Shown piece after piece: positions 1-9,179 of a DNA stretch of 64,000 bases. The stretch is taken from the NCBI RefSeq assembly GCF_902706195.1, contig NZ_CACSJO010000002.1, positions 296,616 through 360,615 on the forward strand, read 5' to 3'. The notes under the pieces were generated by a model that saw only the letters and a program-made list of their open reading frames with translations, did no database searches and was not told where the DNA came from. Within the stretch, counting starts at the first letter, position 1; the number at the start of each line of letters is the position of its first letter. Origin of the DNA: Novosphingobium sp. 18050. Its GTDB lineage: Bacteria; Pseudomonadota; Alphaproteobacteria; Sphingomonadales; Sphingomonadaceae. The position numbers were made by a program, and so were the translations under genes.

Positions 1-2
1 CC

Positions 3-962
3 GCGATCGAGGGCAGCGACCTCCCCGCCGATCCTACCCTGTCGGACATGCTGATCGCCACCTTCCCGCAGGCCATGCAGAAGAAGTACGCGCGCTTCAT
101 CAAGGGCCACCGCCTGGCGAACGAGATCATCGCCACCAAGCTGGCCAACCGTATCGTCAACCGCCTTGGCATCGTCACCCCGTTCGAACTGGCCGAGGAA
201 GAAGGCGCCACCCTCGCGCAGATCGCTGCTGCCTTCGCGCTGGCGGAACAGTTGTTCGGGCTGGACGCGCTGTGGGAGCAGCTTGAAATCGCCCCCATGG
301 CGGAGACTGCACGTGTGGCGCTGTTCGAAATGGTGGCCAACGCGGCGCGCGGTCATATGGCCGACCTGCTGCGCGCAGGCGCGGGCCGGGTCGCTCCGTC
401 CGAACTGGCGGCGCGTCTGGAGAAGGGCATCGCCGCCCTCTCCACCGACACCGTCGAACTGCTGGGTGAGCGTACGCTGGCACATTCGCGCAAGCTGCGT
501 GCAGGCCTTACCGATCTCGGTGCGCCTGAGGAGGTGGCCGCGCAAGTGGCGAACCTGTTCGACCTCGACGGCGCCGTGGGCATCGCCGCACTGGCGAGCG
601 AGACGGGCATTGCCCCGCGCAAGCTGGTCACCGCCTTCACCCGTATCGGCGCGGGGCTGGGCCTTGACTGGGCGCAGGCGAGCGCTGCGATGATGAGCCC
701 GTCGGATCCGTGGGAGCGCCTGCTGGTGGCGGGCCTTGCGCGCGATTTCCAGCAGATGCGCCTCGACTTCCTGCGCACCATCGCGCGGACCAAGGCGGGT
801 AAGAGCGATCCGCTCGCCGCCACCGAGGAATGGGGCCGCGACCATCTGGGCGCGCTCGAAAACTTCCGTGCGATCGTGCACCGGGCGGAGAATTCAGTGG
901 CGGTCAGTCCGGCCATGCTCGCGCAGATCGCCAGCCAGGCGCGCAACCTGCTGGCACGTTAA
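3..962 (+). CDS. NAD-specific glutamate dehydrogenase (large, GDH2 type), C-terminal fragment
   Basis: This frame is open from the window edge, so the ORF continues upstream and only the last 319 residues are seen. The C-terminal region of the roughly 1,600-residue NAD-glutamate dehydrogenases of alphaproteobacteria is recognisable: a segment near residue 35 with LANEIIATKLANRIVNR, followed by an all-helical tail. The enzyme oxidatively deaminates glutamate to 2-oxoglutarate and NH4+ in the cytoplasm. The catalytic and NAD-binding domains lie outside the window. A strong hairpin directly follows the stop codon. Identification rests on the conserved C-terminal signature and is fairly safe; the true start cannot be given. 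Confidence 0.85.
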   Translation, partial: AIEGSDLPADPTLSDMLIATFPQAMQKKYARFIKGHRLANEIIATKLANRIVNRLGIVTPFELAEEEGATLAQIAAAFALAEQLFGLDALWEQLEIAPMAETARVALFEMVANAARGHMADLLRAGAGRVAPSELAARLEKGIAALSTDTVELLGERTLAHSRKLRAGLTDLGAPEEVAAQVANLFDLDGAVGIAALASETGIAPRKLVTAFTRIGAGLGLDWAQASAAMMSPSDPWERLLVAGLARDFQQMRLDFLRTIARTKAGKSDPLAATEEWGRDHLGALENFRAIVHRAENSVAVSPAMLAQIASQARNLLAR

Positions 963-971
963 ACAGACCCT

Positions 972-997
972 GCCCCCTCCTCCGGTGAGGAGGGGGC
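972..997. terminator. Bidirectional hairpin terminator
   Basis: GCCCCCTCCTC pairs perfectly (11 bp) with GAGGAGGGGGC across a CGGT loop. It sits between the convergent ends of the glutamate dehydrogenase and the Lrp-family gene. There is no clear T-tract, so its strength as an intrinsic terminator is inferred from the stem alone. Confidence 0.7.
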
Positions 998-1010
998 TAC
1001 CCTGCGCCGC

Positions 1011-1472
1011 TCAATCCAGCGGCACGGGCTGCGTTTCCTTAACCGTTTCCAGCACGATGATCGACTTCACATCGCGCACCCCCGGAATGCGCAGCAGCGT
1101 GCGCAGCGTAATCTGCGAAAGATGCTCCACGTTGCGCGCGATCACCCGCACCAGATAATCCATGTCGCCGGTCACCGCGTGGCAGGCGATGACGTGGGGG
1201 TTCTCGGCGATGGCCTGCTCGAACCGGGCGATGTTCTCGTCGATGTGGGCGTTGAGGTTTATGAGGACATAGGCTTCCAGCTCGAAGCCCAGCTTGCGCG
1301 GGTCCAGCACCGGAGCATAGCCGCGGATCACGCCTTCGTCTTCCAGCCGCTTGATCCTGCGGCTGACCGGGGTTGCCGATAGCGCCGCACGCTCGGCCAC
1401 TTGCGCTACCGGCATGCGCGCATCTTCACGCAGGGCAGCGATGATCTTGCGGTCGAATTCGTCCAGCTGCAC
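1011..1472 (-). CDS. Lrp/AsnC-family transcriptional regulator, probable regulator of phhA-hppD
   Basis: About 153 residues, the usual Lrp/AsnC length. The N-terminal winged HTH (roughly residues 3-60) begins VQLDEFDRKIIAALRED and contains LSATPVSRRIKRLEDEGVI. A C-terminal RAM/AsnC ligand-binding domain follows, with VTGDMDYLVRV near residue 105. I chose the GTG at 1472 because TGGAGGCG lies at ideal distance upstream and the family start motif begins there; an upstream in-frame ATG at 1538 would add an unconserved tail. The gene is divergent from phhA, and a palindromic operator candidate lies between them, so local control of phenylalanine/tyrosine catabolism, perhaps with autoregulation, is a reasonable inference. 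The ligand is unknown. Confidence 0.88.
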   Translation of the reverse strand: MQLDEFDRKIIAALREDARMPVAQVAERAALSATPVSRRIKRLEDEGVIRGYAPVLDPRKLGFELEAYVLINLNAHIDENIARFEQAIAENPHVIACHAVTGDMDYLVRVIARNVEHLSQITLRTLLRIPGVRDVKSIIVLETVKETQPVPLD

Positions 1473-1497
1473 GGATCGCCTCCAGAATGGTATTAGC

Positions 1498-1514
1498 TTG
1501 GTGGATTCCACCAA
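1498..1514. promoter_or_regulatory. Candidate Lrp/AsnC operator (17-bp palindrome)
   Basis: TTGGTGGATTCCACCAA is a perfect 8-bp inverted repeat around one central base. It lies 26 bp upstream of the GTG of the Lrp gene and 66 bp upstream of phhA. Short dyads of this kind are typical Lrp-family sites. Binding itself is inferred. Confidence 0.55.
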
Positions 1515-1579
1515 TACCATGCTTCCAGCTCTGCACAATCGCAGGGAACTGAAGCCGGGGCTGTAGTATTGTCCTTTTC

Positions 1580-2433
1580 ATGAAGAAGCCCTGCACCCAG
1601 ACATCAAGCAGTGGCCTTCGAGGAGAGTACGAAGGCGCGGCCGACGATTACACCGTCGGGCAGGATTGGCACGCCTACACCCCGCAAATGCACGAACGCT
1701 GGCGCCGCCTGTTCGCGCGCCAGTCCGCGCTGGTGGAAACCCACGCCTGCGCCGCGTTCCGCGAAGGACTGGCGCGGCTGGACTGCGCGCAGGGCATTCC
1801 CCGTTTCGAGGACGCCAATGTCATTCTGGGTGCCGCCACGGGCTGGCAGCTTGTCACGGTTCCGGGCTTCATCCCGGACGCGGTCTTCTTCGATCATCTG
1901 GCCCACCGCCGCTTCCCGGTAACCCGCTGGCTGCGCGAGGAACATGAGCTGGACTACCTTGTTGAGCCCGACGTGTTCCACGATTTCTTCGGACACGTGC
2001 CGATGCTGCTCAACCCGGCGATCGCCGATTTCCTTGAGCTTTACGGCAAGGCCGGCGCGCGGGCGATGGAGATGGACGCGCTGGACATGCTGGCGCGTAT
2101 CTACTGGTACACCATCGAATTCGGCCTCGTGCGTGAAGAGGGCGGCCTGAAGGTCTTCGGCGCCGGCATCATCTCGTCCTCGGGCGAAACGCGCTTTTCG
2201 ATCGAGGACGCAGGCGTCCTGCGCCTGCCGTTCGACGCCGTGCGGGTGATGCGTACCGGCTACATGATCGATAGCTTCCAGAAGACCTACTTCGTCCTCG
2301 AAAGCCTGCCGCAGCTGATCGAGGCGCTGGTGCATCTCGATTTCGGCCCCGTCTACGAAACATGGCGCGCCCACGCGCCGCTGCCCGCCGGCACAGCGCT
2401 GCCGGGCGAGACCCCCATCGCTGGAGAACCCGC

Positions 2434-2437
<4 letters not shown>
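1580..2437 (+). CDS. phhA: Phenylalanine 4-hydroxylase
   Basis: Converts phenylalanine to tyrosine using tetrahydrobiopterin, O2 and non-haem Fe(II), in the cytoplasm. The 285-residue length fits the bacterial monomeric enzyme (single catalytic domain, no ACT regulatory domain). The iron triad is visible: His134 and His139 in [13 protein letters not shown] and Glu180 in YWYTIEFGL. Its last four bases overlap the start of hppD (ATGA), indicating translational coupling. It is transcribed divergently from the Lrp-type regulator. A pterin recycling enzyme is not seen nearby. The identification is secure. Confidence 0.96.
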
Positions 2438-3531
<1,094 letters not shown>

Positions 3532-3576
3532 CCGCAAGGTCGGGTCCGGCGATGATTTAGACCGGCGCGTCACAAA

Positions 3577-3634
3577 GGGGGTTGCTACCTACCCCCTGAG
3601 CCGCTCATGCTGAGTTTGTCGAAGCACGAGCGGC
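3577..3634. repeat. Intergenic hairpin plus REP-like palindromic unit
   Basis: Two dyads lie between hppD and the VOC gene. The first is GGGGGT/ACCCCC (3577-3596), a possible terminator. The second has arms GCCGCTC (3600-3606) and GAGCGGC (3628-3634) enclosing CTGAGTTTGTCGAAG. Elements with a CTGAG-TTGTCGAAG core flanked by complementary arms occur as dispersed intergenic repeats in sphingomonad-type genomes (from general knowledge). Only one copy was noticed in this window. Confidence 0.5.
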
Positions 3635-3664
3635 GCCAGGCGCCCCGGCACGACGGGAGAGAAG

Positions 3665-4219
3665 ATGATGCAACAAGCTCCAAACCTGGGCGGCATCCAC
3701 CATGTGGCCTATCGCTGCCGTGATGCGAAGGAGACGGTCACGTTCTATCGCGATGTAATGGGCATGGATTTCATGCTCGCCATCGCCGAGGATACGGTGC
3801 CCTCCACCGGCGCGCCTGACCCGTACATGCACGTCTTCCTCGACTGCGGCGGCGGCAACGTGCTGGCCTTTTTCGAATTGCCGGGTGCCCCCGAAATGGG
3901 CCGCGACGAGGCGACCCCGGCCTGGGTCCAGCATATCGCCTTCAAGGTGGAAAGCGAAGCGGACCTGCTCGCCGCCAAGGCCCGCGCCGAGGCGGCCGGA
4001 CTGGAAGTCATCGGACCCACGCATCACGGCGTGTTCAAGTCGGTCTACTTTTTCGATCCCAACGGCCACCGGCTGGAACTGGCCTGGCAGTTCGGCACGG
4101 CGGACCAGATGGCCAGCCTCAAGGCGGTGGCGCTCGACATGCTCGATGAATGGGCGGTGACCCGGAAGGCCCCGCGCCACGCCGCCTGGCTCCACGAAAA
4201 GATCGCGGCGGAAAGCTGA
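3665..4219 (+). CDS. VOC-family (glyoxalase-fold) metalloprotein of the tyrosine-degradation cluster
   Basis: A 184-residue single-unit vicinal-oxygen-chelate protein. Plausible metal ligands are His12 or His13 (GGIHHVAY), Glu71 (FFELPG), His90 (WVQHIAF) and Glu138 (NGHRLELA). The C-terminal 40 residues are a helical extension. The catalysed reaction is not known. Because it lies between hppD and maiA it may act on an intermediate or by-product of homogentisate breakdown; a ring-cleaving extradiol role is conceivable but not shown. The start has GGGAGAG upstream, with a second in-frame ATG three bases on. maiA begins 5 bp after the stop. Confidence 0.8.
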   Translation: MMQQAPNLGGIHHVAYRCRDAKETVTFYRDVMGMDFMLAIAEDTVPSTGAPDPYMHVFLDCGGGNVLAFFELPGAPEMGRDEATPAWVQHIAFKVESEADLLAAKARAEAAGLEVIGPTHHGVFKSVYFFDPNGHRLELAWQFGTADQMASLKAVALDMLDEWAVTRKAPRHAAWLHEKIAAES

Positions 4220-4224
4220 GTGCG

Positions 4225-4875
4225 ATGGGCGCGCCGCTCCGCCTCCATGGCTATCATCGCAGTTCCACCAGCTACCGGGTGCGCATTGCCCTGAACCTCA
4301 AACGGCTGGGCTATGACATCGTGCCGGTGAACCTGCTGGCCCGCGAACAGCGCAGCGAACCGTTCCGCGCTCGCAATCCCTTCGCGGGAGTGCCGACGCT
4401 GGAGGCGGACGGCGTGGTGATGGCCCAGTCGATGGCGATCCTCGAATGGCTGGACGAGCGCTTTCCCGAGCGGCCGCTGCTGCCCGCCGGCATCGCCGAC
4501 CGGTTTGCCGCCCGGGAACTGGCGATGGGAATCGCCACTGAATTGCACGCTCCGCTGAACGGGCCAGTGCTTGAATACCTCAAGCTGGACCTCGGGCATG
4601 CTCAGGCGGAAGTCGACATCTGGTATTGGCACTGGCTGGAAAAGACCCTGACCGCCGTGGAAGCACGTCTGGCGCAGCGCCGGACTGGTGATTTCCTGTT
4701 CGATGCACCGGGCTATTTCGAATGCGTGTTGGTCCCGCAGCTATACAACGCGCGCCGTTTCGCGTTCGACCTTGCGGCTTACCCGCATGTGACGCGGATT
4801 GAGGCAGCGTGTCTGATGGACCCGGCGTTCGTTGCCGCTCACCCGGATAATCAGCCTGATTCTCCTGCGGGATGA
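4225..4875 (+). CDS. maiA: Maleylacetoacetate isomerase (zeta-class glutathione transferase)
   Basis: Glutathione-dependent cis-trans isomerisation of maleylacetoacetate to fumarylacetoacetate, or of maleylpyruvate in a gentisate pathway. The 216-residue protein shows the zeta-GST N-terminal motif SSTSYRVRIAL near residue 13, then NPFAGVPTLE and QSMAILEWLDERFP in the thioredoxin-like GSH site, and an all-alpha C-terminal domain. I start at 4225, five bases after the VOC stop, because homology begins at once; a longer open frame upstream overlaps the VOC gene. Neither hmgA nor a classic long fumarylacetoacetase is adjacent. Confidence 0.92.
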   Translation: MGAPLRLHGYHRSSTSYRVRIALNLKRLGYDIVPVNLLAREQRSEPFRARNPFAGVPTLEADGVVMAQSMAILEWLDERFPERPLLPAGIADRFAARELAMGIATELHAPLNGPVLEYLKLDLGHAQAEVDIWYWHWLEKTLTAVEARLAQRRTGDFLFDAPGYFECVLVPQLYNARRFAFDLAAYPHVTRIEAACLMDPAFVAAHPDNQPDSPAG

Positions 4876-4884
4876 TCCCGAGTT

Positions 4885-5586
4885 TCAGCTCTTGGTAGGG
4901 GCCAGCAGCAGGTCGCGCAGGGCTGAGAGGCTGGGCAGGATTTCCGCAGCCACCAGTATCTGCTCTTCGGTCGCGGGCAGCATGTCGGGCACCATGACGG
5001 TAGCGATCCCGGCAGCGGTGGACGACCGCACTCCGGCGTAACTATCCTCTACTGCCACGCAATTACCGGGATCGATGCCCAGCAGCCGTGCCGTCAGCAG
5101 GTAAGGTTCAGGGTGAGGCTTGGCGTTGGTAACGTCGCTGCGGGTGACCACAACGTCGAAATAATGCAGCAGCCCAGCCTTTTCGAGCCGCTCCTGCGCC
5201 TTTCCGCCCATTGTGGAGGTGCATAGTGCCAGCGGCACGCCGGCATCACGGAAATGGTCGAGGATGGCCCGCGCACCGGGACGCAGCGGCAGTCCGGCAT
5301 CAATGGCGGCTTCGAACAATACATCGGAATCGGCATAGAACTGGGCCAGCGGGAAGTGCGGGCCGAGTCTTTCGGCCAGCATGATCTCGTTCGCATCTCT
5401 GCTGACGCCGATCATGGCTTCCAGAACGTCCCCCGGCACAGGCGATCCAAGCGCGGCCCCGGTCTCTTCGAAGGCGCGGTGCTGGGCGGCTTCGGTTGCA
5501 AGCAGGGTGCCGTCCATATCGAAGATGACAGCACGGATTGGATCGGGAAGCGCGGACGAACGGGCGGGACGAGGTAAAGTGGCCAT
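4885..5586 (-). CDS. HAD-superfamily phosphatase (beta-phosphoglucomutase/phosphoglycolate phosphatase-like)
   Basis: A 233-residue HAD subclass I hydrolase. Motif I, FDMDGTLL, gives nucleophile Asp23 and acid/base Asp25; motif II is LCTSTMG; motif III/IV includes KPHPEPYLL and VAVEDSYAGVRS. A helical cap lies between motifs I and II. Such enzymes dephosphorylate small sugar phosphates or phosphoglycolate; the substrate here cannot be read from sequence. It converges on maiA with a 9-bp gap. The start chosen (ATG at 5586) follows the usual short lead before motif I, and the ribosome-binding site is weak. Confidence 0.87.
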   Translation of the reverse strand: MATLPRPARSSALPDPIRAVIFDMDGTLLATEAAQHRAFEETGAALGSPVPGDVLEAMIGVSRDANEIMLAERLGPHFPLAQFYADSDVLFEAAIDAGLPLRPGARAILDHFRDAGVPLALCTSTMGGKAQERLEKAGLLHYFDVVVTRSDVTNAKPHPEPYLLTARLLGIDPGNCVAVEDSYAGVRSSTAAGIATVMVPDMLPATEEQILVAAEILPSLSALRDLLLAPTKS

Positions 5587-5690
5587 GGTCTCAATATGAA
5601 GACTGTTTGTGGAGGGACCATTGCAAAAAGATGCATGGCGGTCCGGTTTTGCGCATTTTGCGGGAATTGCCGCTTGGTTCGAGCCTTGGC

Positions 5691-6953
5691 TCAGAACGAC
5701 GCTCGGTCTAGCTCCGATAAGCCCAGTTCGGCGCAAAGGGCTGCCCGCGCTTCAAGGCAGGCGCGCCAGAGGGCGGGGTCGGACAGGTCCTCCACGGCGA
5801 TTCGTTCGGGCCAGAGGCGCGCGACCAGGCCCTCGATGCGGTCCAGCTTTCCCGGCGTGGCGATGAAGCGCGGGTTGACCGCGTCCGGGTCTGCCACCAC
5901 GCGCAGGCGCAGGCAGGCGGGGCCGCCGCCGTTGGCCATGCTTTCGCGTAGGTCATGGACAAAGAGGTGGCGGATCGGACCGTTTCCGGCGACGTGCGCT
6001 TCCAGCCATTGCCAAACCGCGGGCGTTTCGCGTGCTTCGCCGGGCAGCACCAGCGCCATTTCGCCGGACGGCAGCGTCACCAGTTGCGCGTTGAACAGGT
6101 AGGAACTGATCGCATCGGCCAGGCTGACCGCAGCGGCGGGGACTTCGACGATCTCGATCTCGGGCAGCTTTTCGCGAAGCTGCGTATAGAGCGCCTCGCG
6201 GTCGGCGAAGGCGAGTTCGTGGGTGAAAAGCACGCGCTCGTTGGCGACGGCGACCACGTCGTTGTGGAAGGCGCCGGCGGCGATGGCCTCGTCCGACTGG
6301 CGCGCGAAGACGGTGCGTTCGGGGGTGAGGCGGTGGATGCGGGCGACCGCCTCGCTGGCCTCGCGGTGCTGGCGCGCGGGGAAAGGGCCGCCAGCCACGC
6401 CGTAGACGAAGACCTCGACGCCCGGCGAGGCATGTCCGGCACAAAGGCGCATGTGGTTGGCAGCGCCCTCGTCTCCGAAGGGCGGCGGGACCGGGGCGTG
6501 GACGGCGAAGTGCTCGGAGTTTGCGAAGGCGATTTGCAGCTGCGCCAGCGTCTCGCGCCATTCGTGGCTGCGGTGGGGCATCGTGGCGAGATTGGCGACC
6601 GTCAGGTGGCAGCGCCCGTCCGCGCTATCCGGCGCGGGTGAGACGGTAGCGGCATTGGCTGCCCACATCGACGAGGCTGACAGGGCATTGGCGCGCAGGG
6701 TGGGGCTGGCATCCTCCACCGTCGTGCCGAGCAGGTTCAGCCATGCCTCGTCCGGGCGACGCTGGGGCAGGAAAAGGCCCTGCGGCAGCCCGCGCTCCAG
6801 ATTGGCACGCATCTTGGCGAGGCCCTGCAAGGCCGCCGCGCGGGGCGCCGAGACTTTGCCGAAGTTCTTCGCCGAGGCGAGATTGCCAAGGCTCAAGCCG
6901 GCGTAGTTGTGGCTGGGGCCGACGATGCCGTCGAAGTTGATTTCGGTGAGCAT
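5691..6953 (-). CDS. astB: N-succinylarginine dihydrolase
   Basis: Second step of the AST pathway: N2-succinylarginine to N2-succinylornithine, releasing two NH3 and CO2. The 420-residue length matches the family. The N-terminus TEINFDGIVGPSHNYAGLS is the AstB hallmark of the guanidine-modifying fold; the catalytic His lies in GAFHNDVVA and the Cys near the C-terminus in GGPACLRLR. It is the last gene of the operon, 10 bp after astA, with GAAAGAGA as ribosome-binding site. Together with astA and astD it marks a nitrogen-yielding arginine catabolic route. Confidence 0.96.
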   Translation of the reverse strand: MLTEINFDGIVGPSHNYAGLSLGNLASAKNFGKVSAPRAAALQGLAKMRANLERGLPQGLFLPQRRPDEAWLNLLGTTVEDASPTLRANALSASSMWAANAATVSPAPDSADGRCHLTVANLATMPHRSHEWRETLAQLQIAFANSEHFAVHAPVPPPFGDEGAANHMRLCAGHASPGVEVFVYGVAGGPFPARQHREASEAVARIHRLTPERTVFARQSDEAIAAGAFHNDVVAVANERVLFTHELAFADREALYTQLREKLPEIEIVEVPAAAVSLADAISSYLFNAQLVTLPSGEMALVLPGEARETPAVWQWLEAHVAGNGPIRHLFVHDLRESMANGGGPACLRLRVVADPDAVNPRFIATPGKLDRIEGLVARLWPERIAVEDLSDPALWRACLEARAALCAELGLSELDRASF

Positions 6954-6963
6954 GACGTCTCTT

Positions 6964-7977
6964 TCAGGCCGGTGCGTAAGTGATCGTATCGCCCGGACCG
7001 ACGCCGAGCAGGGCGGCGGCATCCTCGTCCAGCGTCATGCCGTCTTCCGTGATCTGGCCAAGGCAGGCGCGGAAATCGGCCAGTCGTCCCGTCGCGATCA
7101 GGTGCGTGGCCTCGCCTCGGCTGGCCGGGCCAATCGCGCCGATCGACGCCGTTCGCGCGGCTTGCACCGTGCGGATCTGGTCGGTGCGGGCGATCATGGT
7201 CGGGCCGCCGTCGAAGATGTCGACGTAGTTCTGGAAGGCAAAGCCCTCGCTCTCCAGCATCCGCATCGCGGGTCGGCCGGAGTAGTGCGGCTGACCCATC
7301 ACCTGCCGCGCGCCTTCGGAAAGCAGCGCGGTATAAATGGGGTGCTTGGGCATCAGGTCGGCGATGAACTGGTTGCCGTGGGTGCCGTTGAACTCGTCCG
7401 CATCGCGAAAGCTCATGTCGAAGAAGCGGCCCGCAAGGCCGTCCCAGAACGGAGAGTTTCCGGCATCGTCGATGGCGCCGCGCAGTTCGGCGAGAGTCAT
7501 GTCGCCGAAGCGGTCGCGGTGGGCGGCGATGAACAGATAGCGGCTGCGTGCCAGCAGCTTGCCCACGCCTGCCGAGCGTTCGGTGGCGTCGAGGTATAAC
7601 CCGCCGACTTCGCTGGCGCCGTCGAGATCGGTGCACAGGGTGAGCATCTCGGCGCGGAAGGTGCGGTCCAGTTCTTTGGAATGCTGGGTGATGCGGCCGA
7701 TGCGGTAGGAGTAGAACGGCAGTTCGGTGCCGACCTGAGAAAACGCCTGACAGGTGCCGCGCACTTTGCCGTCAGCCGTGTCTTCGAGGATGAAAACGAA
7801 CAGGTCGTTGGCGATCTGGCCGTCGTCGCGCGCGAAGCTTCTGGCGGCACGCTCCAGCTTTGCCTGAAGAGTGGGCCGGTCGGGCGGCAGGTTGGTGAAG
7901 CCGCCGCCGGTGCCCTTGGCCATGCGGTAGAGCGATTCGAGATCCCGTTCCTGAGCGGTTCTGAGCAGGAAGGTCAT
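6964..7977 (-). CDS. astA: Arginine N-succinyltransferase
   Basis: First committed AST step: transfers succinyl from succinyl-CoA to the alpha-amino group of arginine. The 337-residue protein begins FLLRTAQERDLESLYRMA and carries FTNLPPDRPTL, both typical of AstA (a GNAT-like fold). The start codon overlaps the stop of the preceding M20 hydrolase by 4 nt. A single subunit is encoded here, unlike the AruF/AruG pair of pseudomonads. There is no arginine-responsive regulator in the operon. Confidence 0.96.
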   Translation of the reverse strand: MTFLLRTAQERDLESLYRMAKGTGGGFTNLPPDRPTLQAKLERAARSFARDDGQIANDLFVFILEDTADGKVRGTCQAFSQVGTELPFYSYRIGRITQHSKELDRTFRAEMLTLCTDLDGASEVGGLYLDATERSAGVGKLLARSRYLFIAAHRDRFGDMTLAELRGAIDDAGNSPFWDGLAGRFFDMSFRDADEFNGTHGNQFIADLMPKHPIYTALLSEGARQVMGQPHYSGRPAMRMLESEGFAFQNYVDIFDGGPTMIARTDQIRTVQAARTASIGAIGPASRGEATHLIATGRLADFRACLGQITEDGMTLDEDAAALLGVGPGDTITYAPA

Positions 7978-9179
7978 GCTGCAGGCACCCCGTAACGGTC
8001 GAGGCGGTGCATCACCAGTGCGGTCAGGCGAGCGCGGGCATCGAGCGAACTGGCGATCATGAACTCCTGCGGCGAATGGATGGAGCCGCCCAGCGCGCCC
8101 ATCGTGTCGAGGACGGGAACACCGCAGGCGGCGATGTTGTTGCCGTCACACACGCCGCCGGTATCCTGCCAGCGCATCGGCTGGCCGAGATCGGTGGCGG
8201 CTTTGCTGACGAGGCCGAACAGCGCTTCGGTACGCGGCGTGATCGGCTTGGGTGGGCGTGAGACATGGCCGTGGATCTGGATCTGCACCTCATGCGCGGC
8301 GCTGACTGCGGCCACCGCCTCGTCGATCAGGGCGCGGGCGATTTCGGCAAGTTCGGGCGTGCGGGGGCGCAGGTTGAAGTGCAGGATCGCGAGGTCCGGC
8401 ACGGTATTGTTGGGCGCGCCGCCCTCGATCCGGGCGAGGTTGATCGACAGCCCCTCGCGCACCCCGGCGGCGAGGCGCATCGCTAGGTCGCTGGCGGCGA
8501 CAAGGGCGTTGCGGCCGTCCTGCGGGTTACGTCCGGCGTGCGCGGAGCGGCCGGTGACGACAGCCGAATAGTTGCCCGATCCGGGGCGGGCGCGGGCCAT
8601 GGAGCCGTCGGGCAGGGCGGGTTCGTAGGTCAGCGCCGCAAGCTTGCCCTGCGCCAACTGCGCGATCAGCGCGGCGGAGGACAGCGAGCCGGTTTCCTCG
8701 TCGCTGTTGATGAGGACATCGTAGCCGAGCGTTGGCGCGGCCTGTTCGTAGGCGGCAAGCCCGGCCAGCATCAGCGAGAGACCGCCTTTCATGTCCGCGG
8801 TGCCGGGGCCGTTCAGGGTGTCTTCGTCCGCCCAGACGCAGGTCTGGAAGGGGTGCTCGCGCGAATAGACGGTGTCCATGTGGCCGGTCAGGATTACCCG
8901 GCGTTCTGCAGCGGGGCGGACCGAGAGGACAAGGTGGCGGCCGTGGCCGACTTCGTGAAGCTGGCCCCTGCCGTCGACCTTTTCGACCGGGGCGGCATCA
9001 ACCAGTCGCACTTCGCCCGGAAGCTGTGCGAAGGCGTCGGCAAGATATCCGGCCATCGCGGCGAGGCCGTCCAGATTGCCGGTGCCGCTGTTGATCGACG
9101 CCCATTCCAGCGTGCGCGAGAGGATGGGCGCCCGCTCTACCGGCGCGATGAGGCCCTGTTCTTCGCTGGTGAGGCTCAT
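7974..9179 (-). CDS. M20-family zinc amidohydrolase within the ast operon (candidate succinylglutamate desuccinylase substitute)
   Basis: A 401-residue M20 peptidase/amidohydrolase (ArgE/DapE/carboxypeptidase G2 relatives). Metal ligands are visible as His100 and Asp102 (TGHMDTVY), Asp129 (GTADMKGG), Glu161/Glu162 (NSDEETGS), and a C-terminal His segment. A dimerisation domain occupies the middle. It overlaps astD by 4 nt and astA by 4 nt, so it is made with the AST enzymes. The pathway's last step, hydrolysis of N-succinylglutamate, normally needs AstE (an M14-like enzyme), which is absent here. An M20 enzyme acting on an N-acyl glutamate is chemically plausible. The function is inferred from position. 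Confidence 0.8.
   Translation of the reverse strand: MSLTSEEQGLIAPVERAPILSRTLEWASINSGTGNLDGLAAMAGYLADAFAQLPGEVRLVDAAPVEKVDGRGQLHEVGHGRHLVLSVRPAAERRVILTGHMDTVYSREHPFQTCVWADEDTLNGPGTADMKGGLSLMLAGLAAYEQAAPTLGYDVLINSDEETGSLSSAALIAQLAQGKLAALTYEPALPDGSMARARPGSGNYSAVVTGRSAHAGRNPQDGRNALVAASDLAMRLAAGVREGLSINLARIEGGAPNNTVPDLAILHFNLRPRTPELAEIARALIDEAVAAVSAAHEVQIQIHGHVSRPPKPITPRTEALFGLVSKAATDLGQPMRWQDTGGVCDGNNIAACGVPVLDTMGALGGSIHSPQEFMIASSLDARARLTALVMHRLDRYGVPAA

Noticed and set aside
3600..3634. REP-like unit as part of an insertion sequence
   Set aside because: No transposase gene or terminal repeats nearby; it is a short palindromic unit only.
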